A stretch of 64,000 nucleotides of DNA, taken from the NCBI RefSeq assembly GCF_030418165.1, contig NZ_JAUHTQ010000016.1:1-64000 (forward strand), in the 5' to 3' direction. Below, in pieces: positions 46,076 through 54,826 of this stretch. The notes below the pieces were generated by a model that made no database searches, was not told the DNA's origin, and saw only the letters and a list, made by a program, of their open reading frames with translations. Source of the stretch: Ureibacillus aquaedulcis. Its GTDB lineage: Bacteria > Bacillota > Bacilli > Bacillales_A > Planococcaceae. Numbering within the stretch: the stretch's first letter is position 1; each line of letters starts with the position of its first letter. A program made the position numbers and the translations under genes.

Positions 46076-46630
46076 TTACTCAAGATCGATTACATAATAC
46101 AAGCCGAAGAAATACCCCACCAACTTCACGTATTCCCTAGCAGCCATTCTCATGGAGAAATCCCCAAGCGTTTCGCCGGATGCTGAGGCAACATACGTTA
46201 GCTCAATGCCGCTCCCTTTAAATACCCGTTCAAAAATCATCTTCGATCTTCTTGTGTGATAATCTGACGTGACGACCACAGCCGAGGTTAAATCATGCTT
46301 TGCCATTTCTTCTATCGCATAAACAGCATTCGTATAAGTACTCGTTGCTTTTTCTTCCAGAATGAGTGCCTCTTCAGGAATGCCAAATTCAATCGCCTCT
46401 TCTTTTGTCGTTCCACTGCCTAACGCAGTAGTCAATAATACATTCTTTCCATACCCCTCATGATAGAGAGTTGCTCCCTCTTCCAATCGACTGCCATCCC
46501 CACTCAAAACGATGATGACATCAGCATTCTCAGGTTCTTCATTCACTACTAGATAGTTCTTGCCGTAGAGGATGAAAGCAAAAAATAACAATAAGCAAAT
46601 TATTAAAAATATGGTTGATTTATATTTCAC
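46076..46630 (-). CDS. YdcF family membrane protein (DUF218)
   Basis: A 184-residue protein with one N-terminal helix (6-24) and a DUF218 domain as in SanA, ElyC and YdcF. Recognisable parts are NADVIIVLSGDGSRLEEG near 39, ATSTYTNAVYAIEEM near 95 and TSAVVVTSDYHTRRSKMIF near 115. Such proteins are linked to envelope polysaccharide or lipid-carrier metabolism; the exact reaction is not established. GTG start with a weak ribosome site. A scrambled partial copy lies at 41.6 kb. It ends 126 bases before small gene copy C on the same strand. Confidence 0.85.
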   Translation of the reverse strand: MKYKSTIFLIICLLLFFAFILYGKNYLVVNEEPENADVIIVLSGDGSRLEEGATLYHEGYGKNVLLTTALGSGTTKEEAIEFGIPEEALILEEKATSTYTNAVYAIEEMAKHDLTSAVVVTSDYHTRRSKMIFERVFKGSGIELTYVASASGETLGDFSMRMAAREYVKLVGYFFGLYYVIDLE

Positions 46631-46810
46631 GGAACTGCTTCCTCATTTTCTAAATTGGACTGTTACCTCAAATTCCACTAATACTATACCATAAACTGGA
46701 ATAACTCACTATTAAGAGGTTGTAAAAATAATGGAGATAAGGAACATAAGGAAATACTTTGGAGAGTTTATAGTAGGGTGATATTGTCTTTCTCCACTGC
46801 TATAAATCTA

Positions 46811-46871
46811 TTTAGAAGGACACGAGCGGTAAATTAATAGTAGCACTAGAGATAACTTTCCAATGCTACTA
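46811..46871 (+). repeat. 60-bp hairpin repeat, copy 1
   Basis: Similar over its whole length (one gap) to 49528-49590. It contains the stem TAGTAGCA (46838-46845) / TGCTACTA (46864-46871) around an 18-base loop starting CTAGAGATAACT. Strand is arbitrary. The rest of the gap 46631-46954 holds no gene that I can support. Confidence 0.65.
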
Positions 46872-46954
46872 ATTCGAGAAAACTATAAATACCTATTTCA
46901 GATGACTTGGCAGGGCTGCCTTTATCCAGTTTCCCAAGGAGAAGACTATCCAAG

Positions 46955-47335
46955 TTACTTTGGAGGATTTAGGATAATGGCTAAACTCTCCACCTTTTTA
47001 GTCAATTCGCCTTTCTGTTTATTAGTTAAGTATTTTACAAAGTTATTGTTTCTAAAAATCTTTTCCAGTTTTGCAACTAACTTTAAAGTTAGTTTATACA
47101 TATCCGCATGGCTGCTTTTAGTATGGACGGCAAGCAAACTATTTTCACTGACAATTTCTTTCACGGTTTCAAAGTTTCTTGATTGTTGTAAAACGATTTC
47201 GTCAATACACTCTTTCACTTTATCTTCCGTTATGTCTTTGAATGCTTTTTCTTTCGTAACCTTCTCAATGACTTCCAGTTTAGCTTTATTAATCTCTTTA
47301 TTTATATATCTATCTACAATATAATTTTTTATTTC
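46955..47335 (-). pseudogene. 3' half of a frameshifted ParB-like gene
   Basis: From 47335 this frame is open for 126 codons and reads EIKNYIVDRYINKEINKAK, later KAFKDITEDKVKECIDEIV and a LAIILNPPK end, with no proper start at its beginning. It begins where the ParB-like frame stops, in an A-rich run. The best explanation is a one-base insertion separating the two halves of a protein of about 300 residues. A GTG at 47218 could start a shorter 87-residue product but has no ribosome site. Confidence 0.65.
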
Positions 47336-47841
47336 TCACTTACATTCAATTTATGAATAATCGTAAATCCATGCCTACCTGCACCAGTTTTTCTTCCCCT
47401 TCTTATCCAGTCAGGGTTTACATCAGAACCTTTTCTATATTTAGCGATAGTCTTCTCGGTAACATTACAGAGGCTTGCTAGTAACTTCACATCATACAAT
47501 TCATTTTCCAATAATCGATTGATCATCTCTTCAAGCTGATACGCTGTTCGCTTCTTCGTTTGGAACTCTATCCTCAGTCTTTTAATGATTCGATCCTCTT
47601 CGGATGTGTAATTTTCTATAAAGCAATCCGCGTACTTCTTACCTAAAAACTGCAGCGCATAAAAACGCCGATAACCTTCGACCAATACATAGGTATCTTC
47701 ACTTTCCAGTTGAACAATTAAGGGAGCTATCAATCCATTTCGGCTAATATCCATCTCTAAGCTTAAATCCTTCTCATTTTTCCTAAAGGATGTTTCTAGT
47801 CGAATTTGGGAAAGTTCAATCTCCCTTGGCTGTTCAAACAT
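47329..47841 (-). CDS. ParB N-terminal-domain protein (5' half of a frameshifted gene)
   Basis: About 170 residues: a ParB/Srx-type nuclease-fold domain at 1-90 (IELSQIRLETSFRKNEKDLS; GLIAPLIVQLES; YVLVEGYRRFYALQFLGKKY) and a helix-turn-helix near 105-150 (LLASLCNVTEKTIAKYRKG). Such orphan ParB-like proteins occur on chromosomes and mobile elements; a partition role cannot be assumed without parA. Start at 47841 with GGGTGG eight bases upstream. It ends at a TAA within an A-rich run, beyond which the other frame continues the protein, so it is probably truncated. Confidence 0.72.
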   Translation of the reverse strand: MFEQPREIELSQIRLETSFRKNEKDLSLEMDISRNGLIAPLIVQLESEDTYVLVEGYRRFYALQFLGKKYADCFIENYTSEEDRIIKRLRIEFQTKKRTAYQLEEMINRLLENELYDVKLLASLCNVTEKTIAKYRKGSDVNPDWIRRGRKTGAGRHGFTIIHKLNVSEK

Positions 47842-47985
47842 GTGCTCAACCACCCATTTCATTTTTACTAATGATTATTCAGGTCGTAAGTTGTCCTATT
47901 ACAATAATTGGGGGTTAATTTTTATGGCAGCTTAATAATAGAGGATATTGCATTTTTTATTTGTAGATTGATTCAAGATATTTAA

Positions 47986-48435
47986 TTATAATCCTATAAA
48001 AGCAACTATATTTGTGAATTTTGCTATATATGGTTCTTCAAATAGTATAAACGGTCGTTCATTTATAATGGATAAACCAATCAGTAATGCGATTATAGTA
48101 AAACTGTATATTGTGTATCGACCAGATGCAAATTTCCTGCTATATTTGATTTTTATTGCATAGAGTATTGGTAGTAATAGCCCCACTGTTACCCCAAACA
48201 TATTGGCAAGGGCATCCAAAAACTCAGCACTCCTATCAGGCAACCAAAATTGTCTGTACTCTTCCAAGATACCGATAATCACCAATGTTATCCAAAGGTA
48301 ACCTAATCTTCTTTTTACAGAATGCTTTTCTGATAAAAGGAGCATAAAAATTCCTGAGAGTACTGAAATAACTACATAACCCACAAAGTGCATCTGTTTA
48401 TCCATTCCGAAAATAAGTTCATAATCGATATGCAT
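47986..48435 (-). CDS. VanZ-like family membrane protein
   Basis: About 149 residues with four membrane segments. DKQMHFVGYVVISVLSGIFM near 12, LEEYRQFWLPDRSAEFLDAL near 57 and a GVTVGLLLP segment form the VanZ-like pattern, with the conserved acidic and histidine residues in place. VanZ gives low-level teicoplanin resistance, but most relatives have no known role. The second ATG (48435) is six bases from GGGGG and is preferred to the first, which abuts it. It stands alone. Confidence 0.82.
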   Translation of the reverse strand: MHIDYELIFGMDKQMHFVGYVVISVLSGIFMLLLSEKHSVKRRLGYLWITLVIIGILEEYRQFWLPDRSAEFLDALANMFGVTVGLLLPILYAIKIKYSRKFASGRYTIYSFTIIALLIGLSIINERPFILFEEPYIAKFTNIVAFIGL

Positions 48436-48441
48436 TTTCAT

Positions 48442-48817
48442 CCCCCTTCATAACAGGATAATCATATATAACCGGTAATAAACTTCAATTTCTTATAATG
48501 ATTCTTTTTTTGCAATGGTGTAGCTGATACCGCTAAAAGTCTCCTAATTTTTCCTGCATTCATATATAACACATCATAAGTGCTTATTATTTGGCTAATA
48601 GATAGTCCTTTTCCTTAAAGTTACCATACAATTTATGTAAAAGTTGGTTTTTAAGAAATAAATCTATCCTTATATTCATCTCTCAATTCATTGAGCATTT
48701 AAATTATTACAAAATTTTGAATCATTTTCCAATACCAAGACGCCATTTGTCGAAAAGAGTAAAATGAAATTAGATAGTTCATTAATAAATCACAAAAGAG
48801 TCGAGGAGAGTGAGAAG
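48442..48817. other. Intergenic region, no gene seen
   Basis: AT-rich sequence between the divergent VanZ-like gene and the unknown gene at 48.8 kb. It must hold promoters for both, but no strong -35/-10 pair, hairpin or reading frame stands out. Confidence 0.4.
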
Positions 48818-49516
48818 ATGAAGATGGAAGAAATGTTGCGTGATATTGATTTAGCAAAGCAGCTAGAAAATTTAATAAAGAATAATAGTGATCTACAATT
48901 GAGGTGGGTATCTGGATACACCGACATTAATGGCCGAACAGAATACCGCGAATATTTAACGATGGAGCAGCAGCACGCGAATCATCAATGGGTAGAGCAT
49001 TTTTTAAAAGAATTTAATCCCGTTTATGAGCAACTAACCCTGTACACGGAGTATTATTACCTACGAACGGAATCACTCATAAAGGATTCATACAATCTTG
49101 AAGAATTACAGTCCATCGAAATGGACTACATAACAATCGCAAAGGAACTCCTCATGAGCAGGAAGGCACGTGTGAAGAGGCTCGAGTCACTGGACGCGCT
49201 AGAACTGGATCGGCGAGACATTTCCAAACACAAGTTGCTCTACTTAGCAGCAAACACACCATCAACATTGGAGCTTTATGAAACCATTGAAAACAAGATG
49301 CGAAAAAATCCTGACCTCTTCCCTACCCAGACAACAAAGACAACCCAACAACTAACGAAATGTTTCACTCAAATTCAGGACGCAATTGATACACTCCTAG
49401 CAAATCCAAATGACGAAATGATTTCATACACCTTAGCCACCCTGTTAATTCATTTTTATCCGGCTTTAAAAGTGGTAATAGAGGCGATGCAAGGGAGAAA
49501 TATGTATTTGAATTAA
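48818..49516 (+). CDS. Cytoplasmic helical protein of unknown function
   Basis: A 232-residue charged protein without signal peptide or membrane segment. Almost entirely helical by composition, with heptad-like stretches such as LYTEYYYLRTESLIKDSYNLEEL and LLMSRKARVKRLESLDALELD-like sequence (given in part), suggesting a coiled-coil or helical bundle. The family is not recognised. Start at 48818, nine bases after GGAG, rather than the earlier ATG at 48764. It lies between the two copies of the 60-bp hairpin repeat and points away from its neighbours, so it may be part of a mobile segment. Confidence 0.6.
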   Translation: MKMEEMLRDIDLAKQLENLIKNNSDLQLRWVSGYTDINGRTEYREYLTMEQQHANHQWVEHFLKEFNPVYEQLTLYTEYYYLRTESLIKDSYNLEELQSIEMDYITIAKELLMSRKARVKRLESLDALELDRRDISKHKLLYLAANTPSTLELYETIENKMRKNPDLFPTQTTKTTQQLTKCFTQIQDAIDTLLANPNDEMISYTLATLLIHFYPALKVVIEAMQGRNMYLN

Positions 49517-49527
49517 GTTTGGATTTA

Positions 49528-49590
49528 TTTAGCAAGGACAGGAGCATTCAATTTGTAGTGGCACTAAAGATAACTATCTAATGCCACTAC
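49528..49590 (+). repeat. 60-bp hairpin repeat, copy 2
   Basis: Same orientation as copy 1. Stem GTAGTGGCA (49555-49563) / TGCCACTAC (49582-49590); compared with copy 1, A-U at one inner position becomes G-C by changes in both arms. The loop CTAAAGATAACT is conserved. It lies 12 bases after the stop codon of the preceding gene. Confidence 0.65.
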
Positions 49591-49755
49591 TATGTTTGTA
49601 CTTAAATATTCGCCTAGTTGGCTAGGATTTAGAGTTACTTCTATTTTATAAATCTATGCAAAATAATTGACGAACAGAAATTAGATGTATATTTAGTAGC
49701 GTGACGAATATACCAGCCGAGCCATTAAGCGCAGCGGGTAATTCAGTAAATCACT

Positions 49756-50751
49756 CTATCCCTTAAAATTCTTCTCAAACCGCCATGAATCACGGCACAT
49801 TGCAACAAGATTACGTTTTGCTTTCCAACCTAATTCTTGCTCCGCTTTTGAAGCATCAGCATAACAAGAAGCGATATCTCCAGGTCTCCGAGCCACGATA
49901 TCATATGGGACTTCAATATCATTAGCTTCTTCAAAGGCTTTTACTAATTCCAGTACACTAGTACCTTTTCCAGTCCCTAGATTATATACATGTATACCTG
50001 CAGTTAGATTTTCTAATGCAGCAACATGGCCTTCAGCAAGATCTACTACATGAATATAGTCACGTACTCCTGTGCCGTCCACCGTCGGATAATCATCTCC
50101 AAACACTCGTAATTTCTCAAGTTTACCTTTTGCTACTTGAGTAATAAATGGCATTAGATTATTAGGAATTCCGTTAGGTGCCTCACCTATTTGTCCGCTC
50201 TTATGTGCACCTACTGGATTGAAATATCGAAGAATTGAAACTGAAAAAGCAGGGTTTGCATTTACTATATCAGTAAGAATCCTCTCACTCATGGCCTTCG
50301 TTTCTCCGTAAGGATTAGTCGTTGGTAAAAGATCCATAGTTTCCACAAAAGGTACTTTATTATCTCCATACACGGTTGCTGATGAACTAAATACAAAACG
50401 ATTTACACCATATTTCTTACAAGCTTTTATAAGAACCATAGTGCTCACAATGTTATTGTAATAATATTCTAGTGGTTTCTCTACTGATTCGCCAACCGCT
50501 TTAAGACCAGCAAAGTGAATAACTCCATCAATCTTGTAATTTCTAAAAATAATATCAACAGCTTGTGAATCTGTTACATCAATCTCGTAAAAAGTTACTT
50601 CTTTATCAGCTATATCCATGATTTTCATAATAGTCTCACTGTTACTGTTAGAAAGATTATCGGCAATAATGACTGAATGTCCTGCTTCAAGCAAAGCGAC
50701 ACAAGTATGAGAGCCTATATATCCGGCACCGCCGGTTACTAGTATGTTCAG
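49756..50751 (-). CDS. galE: UDP-glucose 4-epimerase, second copy, apparent CTG start
   Basis: 331 residues if started at CTG (50751). The NAD motif ILVTGGAGYIGSHTCVALLE lies directly after this codon and is lost if the first ATG/GTG/TTG in frame (TTG, 50694) is used. AAAGGAGG is eight bases upstream of the CTG and no other start fits. Catalytic residues are in NPYGETKAMSE near 148 and LRYFNPVGAH near 177. The enzyme supplies UDP-galactose (or UDP-GalNAc) to the second polysaccharide cluster, of which it is the last gene. About 300 bases separate it from the flippase gene. Confidence 0.88.
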   Translation of the reverse strand: MNILVTGGAGYIGSHTCVALLEAGHSVIIADNLSNSNSETIMKIMDIADKEVTFYEIDVTDSQAVDIIFRNYKIDGVIHFAGLKAVGESVEKPLEYYYNNIVSTMVLIKACKKYGVNRFVFSSSATVYGDNKVPFVETMDLLPTTNPYGETKAMSERILTDIVNANPAFSVSILRYFNPVGAHKSGQIGEAPNGIPNNLMPFITQVAKGKLEKLRVFGDDYPTVDGTGVRDYIHVVDLAEGHVAALENLTAGIHVYNLGTGKGTSVLELVKAFEEANDIEVPYDIVARRPGDIASCYADASKAEQELGWKAKRNLVAMCRDSWRFEKNFKG

Positions 50752-51049
50752 AATAAAAACCTCCTTTATAAGCTTTGACTGTTTTGTAAGGAGTAATGTT
50801 AATATGCAACTTTATTTGGAGAAAGAGCATGTTATTTAAATACTGTTTATTCAAAGTTGCAACTATTGTATTTTTCACTACAAAATACATATGAGTGAAA
50901 AACAAATATAAAAAAGATTAATTACTTCTTAATTATTAACTCCCTACTATATTAATTCCATTTAATTTTTAGATAGCTTGGAGAATGAATGCTTTCCAGC
51001 CAATAGAGGGGTTATAAAGCCATGACTAACACTGTTTGATAGTATTCAA

Positions 51050-52570
51050 CTACTCCTTTCGTCTTACTACCCTTAAAAATATACCTTTGAAATACTTAAA
51101 TTCCTCAGTTTTATTAAAAAGTATTAAAAATAAAATATTCGGTACAAAGATGCATATTATTATATTTTTTACCAAATCCAATATATTATCGTTAATTGGT
51201 ATAAGTTTTGTAACACCTAGTGTGCAAGTGAAAACAAATATCATAACAAGCAGATAAAAAATATGCTCTTTAAAAAAATTATAAATTTCTTTTTTAAATA
51301 ATGGTTTATATACATATTTTGGATAACTATAAATATATAATATCAAGGTACTTACTATAGTGCCTATTAAAACACCAGCGAGGCCAAATATTTCAACTAA
51401 TATTAAGGAGGCAACTAAATTAATTAAAGACTCATATAATGGTATATATCTATCCTCATAGTAAATACCAGCAGCCTCTTTATACATATTGATTATTTTC
51501 CGCATACCTTGAACATAGAAATTAAAACATATAATTAACAAAATATATTTTGGCAATAAATAATCTGACCCAATCCAGACTTTTATAAAGGCATCATTTA
51601 TATTGTAAATACTTATGGTAGCAAAACTAACGAGCCAAAAGTTAAGGAAGTTTAGTTTTTTGTATATATCAAATGATTTTTTATTATTATTTTCTGTTAA
51701 TAGATTTCCAATACTTGCTGTTACGCCTACTAAAACTCTAGAGAATAAAGTTGAAATAGTAGTGGCAATGAGGATATAGTTAGTATATATTCCAAGAGTT
51801 GCTATACCTAAAAAGGTAGAGATAATCATATTATCTGTTCCCACGACTATAAAACTTCCAATTTTATGAAACAGCAAGCCCTTAACTCTCTCAATAATGT
51901 TATTTACTATTCCCTTCTCTAATTTTTGTACATTTTTGTCTTTTAAGTATGGATACATTCTATTTGTTATTAAATTTATAATAATGTTTTCAATCAATCT
52001 GAATCCAATTTTAATTAATAGATATAATATGTAACTACCAGTTGATATTAAAATTAGGATTTGAGCGATATTCATGAATACTGTATATAAAACATCCATT
52101 ATATTTACTATATAATTTTTTTGATTTGCAAAAAGTATTGATCTTTTATACGTAAATAGATAAGAAAACACGGTATCACACAGGAATAATATATATATTA
52201 AGTATATACTTTCATGAATAGAGTAAGAATCAATCATCAAGTTAAGGAATGGCATAATACATAATCCTAAAACCAAGACAATGCATGCAATTACTCTATA
52301 ACAAATCTTATAAAATCTCATTAAAGATTTAATTTTTTCTTTATCATTTTCGGCTATTGGCTTATACATATTGACTACAATAGCTGAAGCTATTCCTAGT
52401 TCTGCCAAAGCTAACATAGAAATAATACTGGTAAATAAGCTGTCTAGTCCTAAATATTCTGTTCCTAAAATATTAATAAAAATTGCCCTAGAAACAAAAC
52501 TAATTAATATTGTTATAAAATACTGGACAATTGCGGCCCAAGTATTCTTTACCGAATTTAGTAATCTCAT
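51050..52570 (-). CDS. Polysaccharide flippase (Wzx-like)
   Basis: About 506 residues with some 14 membrane helices. NTWAAIVQYFITILISFVSR at the start and IFINILGTEYLGLDSLFTSI near 36 match MOP-superfamily transporters of capsule repeat units. AGGAGAAAGA directly precedes the ATG at 52570; the ATG at 52633 would add 21 unsupported residues. Very AT-rich. Distinct from the flippase at 9.5-10.8 kb, so each cluster has its own export system. Confidence 0.88.
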   Translation of the reverse strand: MRLLNSVKNTWAAIVQYFITILISFVSRAIFINILGTEYLGLDSLFTSIISMLALAELGIASAIVVNMYKPIAENDKEKIKSLMRFYKICYRVIACIVLVLGLCIMPFLNLMIDSYSIHESIYLIYILFLCDTVFSYLFTYKRSILFANQKNYIVNIMDVLYTVFMNIAQILILISTGSYILYLLIKIGFRLIENIIINLITNRMYPYLKDKNVQKLEKGIVNNIIERVKGLLFHKIGSFIVVGTDNMIISTFLGIATLGIYTNYILIATTISTLFSRVLVGVTASIGNLLTENNNKKSFDIYKKLNFLNFWLVSFATISIYNINDAFIKVWIGSDYLLPKYILLIICFNFYVQGMRKIINMYKEAAGIYYEDRYIPLYESLINLVASLILVEIFGLAGVLIGTIVSTLILYIYSYPKYVYKPLFKKEIYNFFKEHIFYLLVMIFVFTCTLGVTKLIPINDNILDLVKNIIICIFVPNILFLILFNKTEEFKYFKGIFLRVVRRKE

Positions 52571-52711
52571 TCTTTCTCCTACTCTATATTTATAAATTAC
52601 TAAATAATTTAAATATATATCATTCTCCAACAAGTTTCTTAGATTTCATTTGAATAAAAGGGTTTTATATTTAAATGGAACTTACGAATATTATTCATAG
52701 TCGTTTAATAA

Positions 52712-53839
52712 TCAAAAAAAGTTATAAGAAAGATTGTTTTTATAAATAAAGAATAGCATTCCCCACCGAATGATTATTATTAAAATCAACAGAAGTTGAA
52801 TAATATCCAATTTTTTATAAACGGTAAATCTCAATAAACTTCTCTGCTGTAATTCTGCTTTCAAAATAGCTAAACTAGTTGGAGCCAAAATAATTGTCAT
52901 TGAAGAAAAACGCATAAACACATCATAATTACTAATTGATGTAATAGCAAAAATAATAATATATGTTACAAATAAATAGTATTTATTATATTGGTAATTT
53001 TTTATAGACCTTTTAGCCTTGGAAAACAAAAATATCATTATTACACCTAAAACAACTATTGCTACAAATGTCAATATCGCAGTAAAGTAATCATTTCGAA
53101 TACTATTAATATTAGTTACTACCTTGGATTGAAGATAATCAAAGAATCTTATGGATGTATAACTACTTAATAAAGCTGGAAGTTTATCTGCAAAAATTGT
53201 CCAGACAGCTATTATTCCAAATATTACATACTGCAAACCTTTTTTGCTAATTAACAAAATAATTCTGAACAACAGTAATACGGCTACACTTGAATGAAAT
53301 AAACAAAGACAAATATAAACAACCCAACAGAAAAGTCGATTTTTTCTTTCAACCAAATCTTTATATAAAAAATAAGCAAAAATCCCAAATGCTAACATAT
53401 TTCTTATTCCACTTAAAGCACTAAAAAAATCAAATGATAAAATAAAAAAGAAAGATAAAGCAACCATCCAATTTTTACTAAGATCATTTTTTACTCCGAC
53501 TCTATAAATAGTTTTAAAAACCAAATAATAGATTATAAACATTGTTATTGCAGGTAGGTATCCATTACTAGGTAAAAAACTTATAAAATAAAAATAATAT
53601 CCGTAAAGCGGTTGATATTTATACAATGGGTTGGATTCCACAGCACTCCATCCATAACTCCTTATTAAATCTAAAAACTCAAAATGACGATACAAATCTA
53701 ATTCATTGAATGGTTCAAAAAAGAAGGCTAGTACTGCCAGTGATAAGGAAGCAAGTACAAAGAATTTATTTAAATTTTCACGTTTAAATGTTAGGGATAC
53801 CATATATAGAAAAAATATAACCATCAAAAATATTAACAT
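52712..53839 (-). CDS. EpsG-like polysaccharide polymerase
   Basis: A 375-residue protein with about ten helices. FFEPFNELDLYRHFEFLDLI near 42 and GYYFYFISFLP near 80, then LSGIRNMLAFGIFAYFLYKD near 138, resemble the EpsG family, thought to act as Wzy-type polymerases. Identification rests on topology and these motifs. It follows the glycosyltransferase genes of the second cluster and precedes the flippase. Confidence 0.83.
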   Translation of the reverse strand: MLIFLMVIFFLYMVSLTFKRENLNKFFVLASLSLAVLAFFFEPFNELDLYRHFEFLDLIRSYGWSAVESNPLYKYQPLYGYYFYFISFLPSNGYLPAITMFIIYYLVFKTIYRVGVKNDLSKNWMVALSFFFILSFDFFSALSGIRNMLAFGIFAYFLYKDLVERKNRLFCWVVYICLCLFHSSVAVLLLFRIILLISKKGLQYVIFGIIAVWTIFADKLPALLSSYTSIRFFDYLQSKVVTNINSIRNDYFTAILTFVAIVVLGVIMIFLFSKAKRSIKNYQYNKYYLFVTYIIIFAITSISNYDVFMRFSSMTIILAPTSLAILKAELQQRSLLRFTVYKKLDIIQLLLILIIIIRWGMLFFIYKNNLSYNFF

Positions 53840-53851
53840 GCTAATCCCCCA

Positions 53852-54826
53852 CTAATACCTTATTTTATAAATTAAATATATCAACTTGGGGAAGTGCTTA
53901 ATTAAAAACAAAAAAATAACTTCCGAATAGCTACTATTTTGCTTGCTTCTTTTGGCAGTATCCCAAATTATGCTCTTGGTCCAGCCATCAACTATATTAT
54001 GTGCCTGAAGAATAGTATTACTTTGAGAAACAGCTAGCTCATAAAGACAATTTTTTATACTTCTTTTACAATATTGTTCGAGTAAATTTTTTGAGTCAGT
54101 TGGAGATAGATTATAGGAAGTAAAATAATTCGACATGTATTTAAACATCATTTCACACATAGCAAATCTATCTGCTCTGTATTTTAAACTAAGCGAACTA
54201 TCATTCAAACAATAGTGATATAGTGTGTCACTAACTGTTTCGACACTACTAATATATTTAAAGCACTCAAAATAAAAAAACTGATCTTCAAACAATGAAA
54301 TATCAGTTCGAAATTTGACTTCATTTTCAGTTAATATTGATCTTCTTATTAGCTTGTTGCATGTAAATCCAAACATATTCTGTCGAATCAAATATACCAT
54401 TGCTTCTTTTGGATCCTTATATAAGCGATTAATAAGTAAATGTTCTTTGAAAACCCCAGAATCTTTTACTAATTTAAAGCCAAAAAATATAATATCTACA
54501 AATCTTTTATTTAAATTTTCAACTAGAACTTCAACCGTTTTAACATTTATATAATCATCCGCATCAACAAATTGTACATATTCTCCAGTTGCTATTTCAA
54601 TTCCTTTATTTCTCGCAGATGATGCACCTAAGTTATTTTGGGTGAGTAACTTAATTCGCCTATCCTCTTTCGAGAATGATTGGCATATATCATAAGTAGA
54701 ATCTATAGAACCATCGTCAATAACAATTATTTCGATATTTTTATATGTCTGATTCAAAATACTAGACAAACATCTACTTATTGTCTTCTCAGCATTATAT
54801 GCTGGCACAATAAAGCTAATTTTCAT
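53852..54826 (-). CDS. Family 2 glycosyltransferase
   Basis: A 324-residue GT-A enzyme: ISFIVPAYNAEKTISRCL at the start, VIDDGSIDST near 35, ASSARNKGIEIATGEYVQFV near 68 and DADDY near 89. The C-terminal part is typical of EpsJ/WcaA-like enzymes. Its ATG overlaps the upstream gene's stop by four bases (ATGA). Sugar and linkage unknown. Confidence 0.9.
   Translation of the reverse strand: MKISFIVPAYNAEKTISRCLSSILNQTYKNIEIIVIDDGSIDSTYDICQSFSKEDRRIKLLTQNNLGASSARNKGIEIATGEYVQFVDADDYINVKTVEVLVENLNKRFVDIIFFGFKLVKDSGVFKEHLLINRLYKDPKEAMVYLIRQNMFGFTCNKLIRRSILTENEVKFRTDISLFEDQFFYFECFKYISSVETVSDTLYHYCLNDSSLSLKYRADRFAMCEMMFKYMSNYFTSYNLSPTDSKNLLEQYCKRSIKNCLYELAVSQSNTILQAHNIVDGWTKSIIWDTAKRSKQNSSYSEVIFLFLIKHFPKLIYLIYKIRY

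Noticed and set aside
46863-47324. 153-codon plus-strand frame
   Set aside because: It is antisense to the 3' half of the ParB-like gene; the minus-strand reading has clear protein character and continues a known domain.
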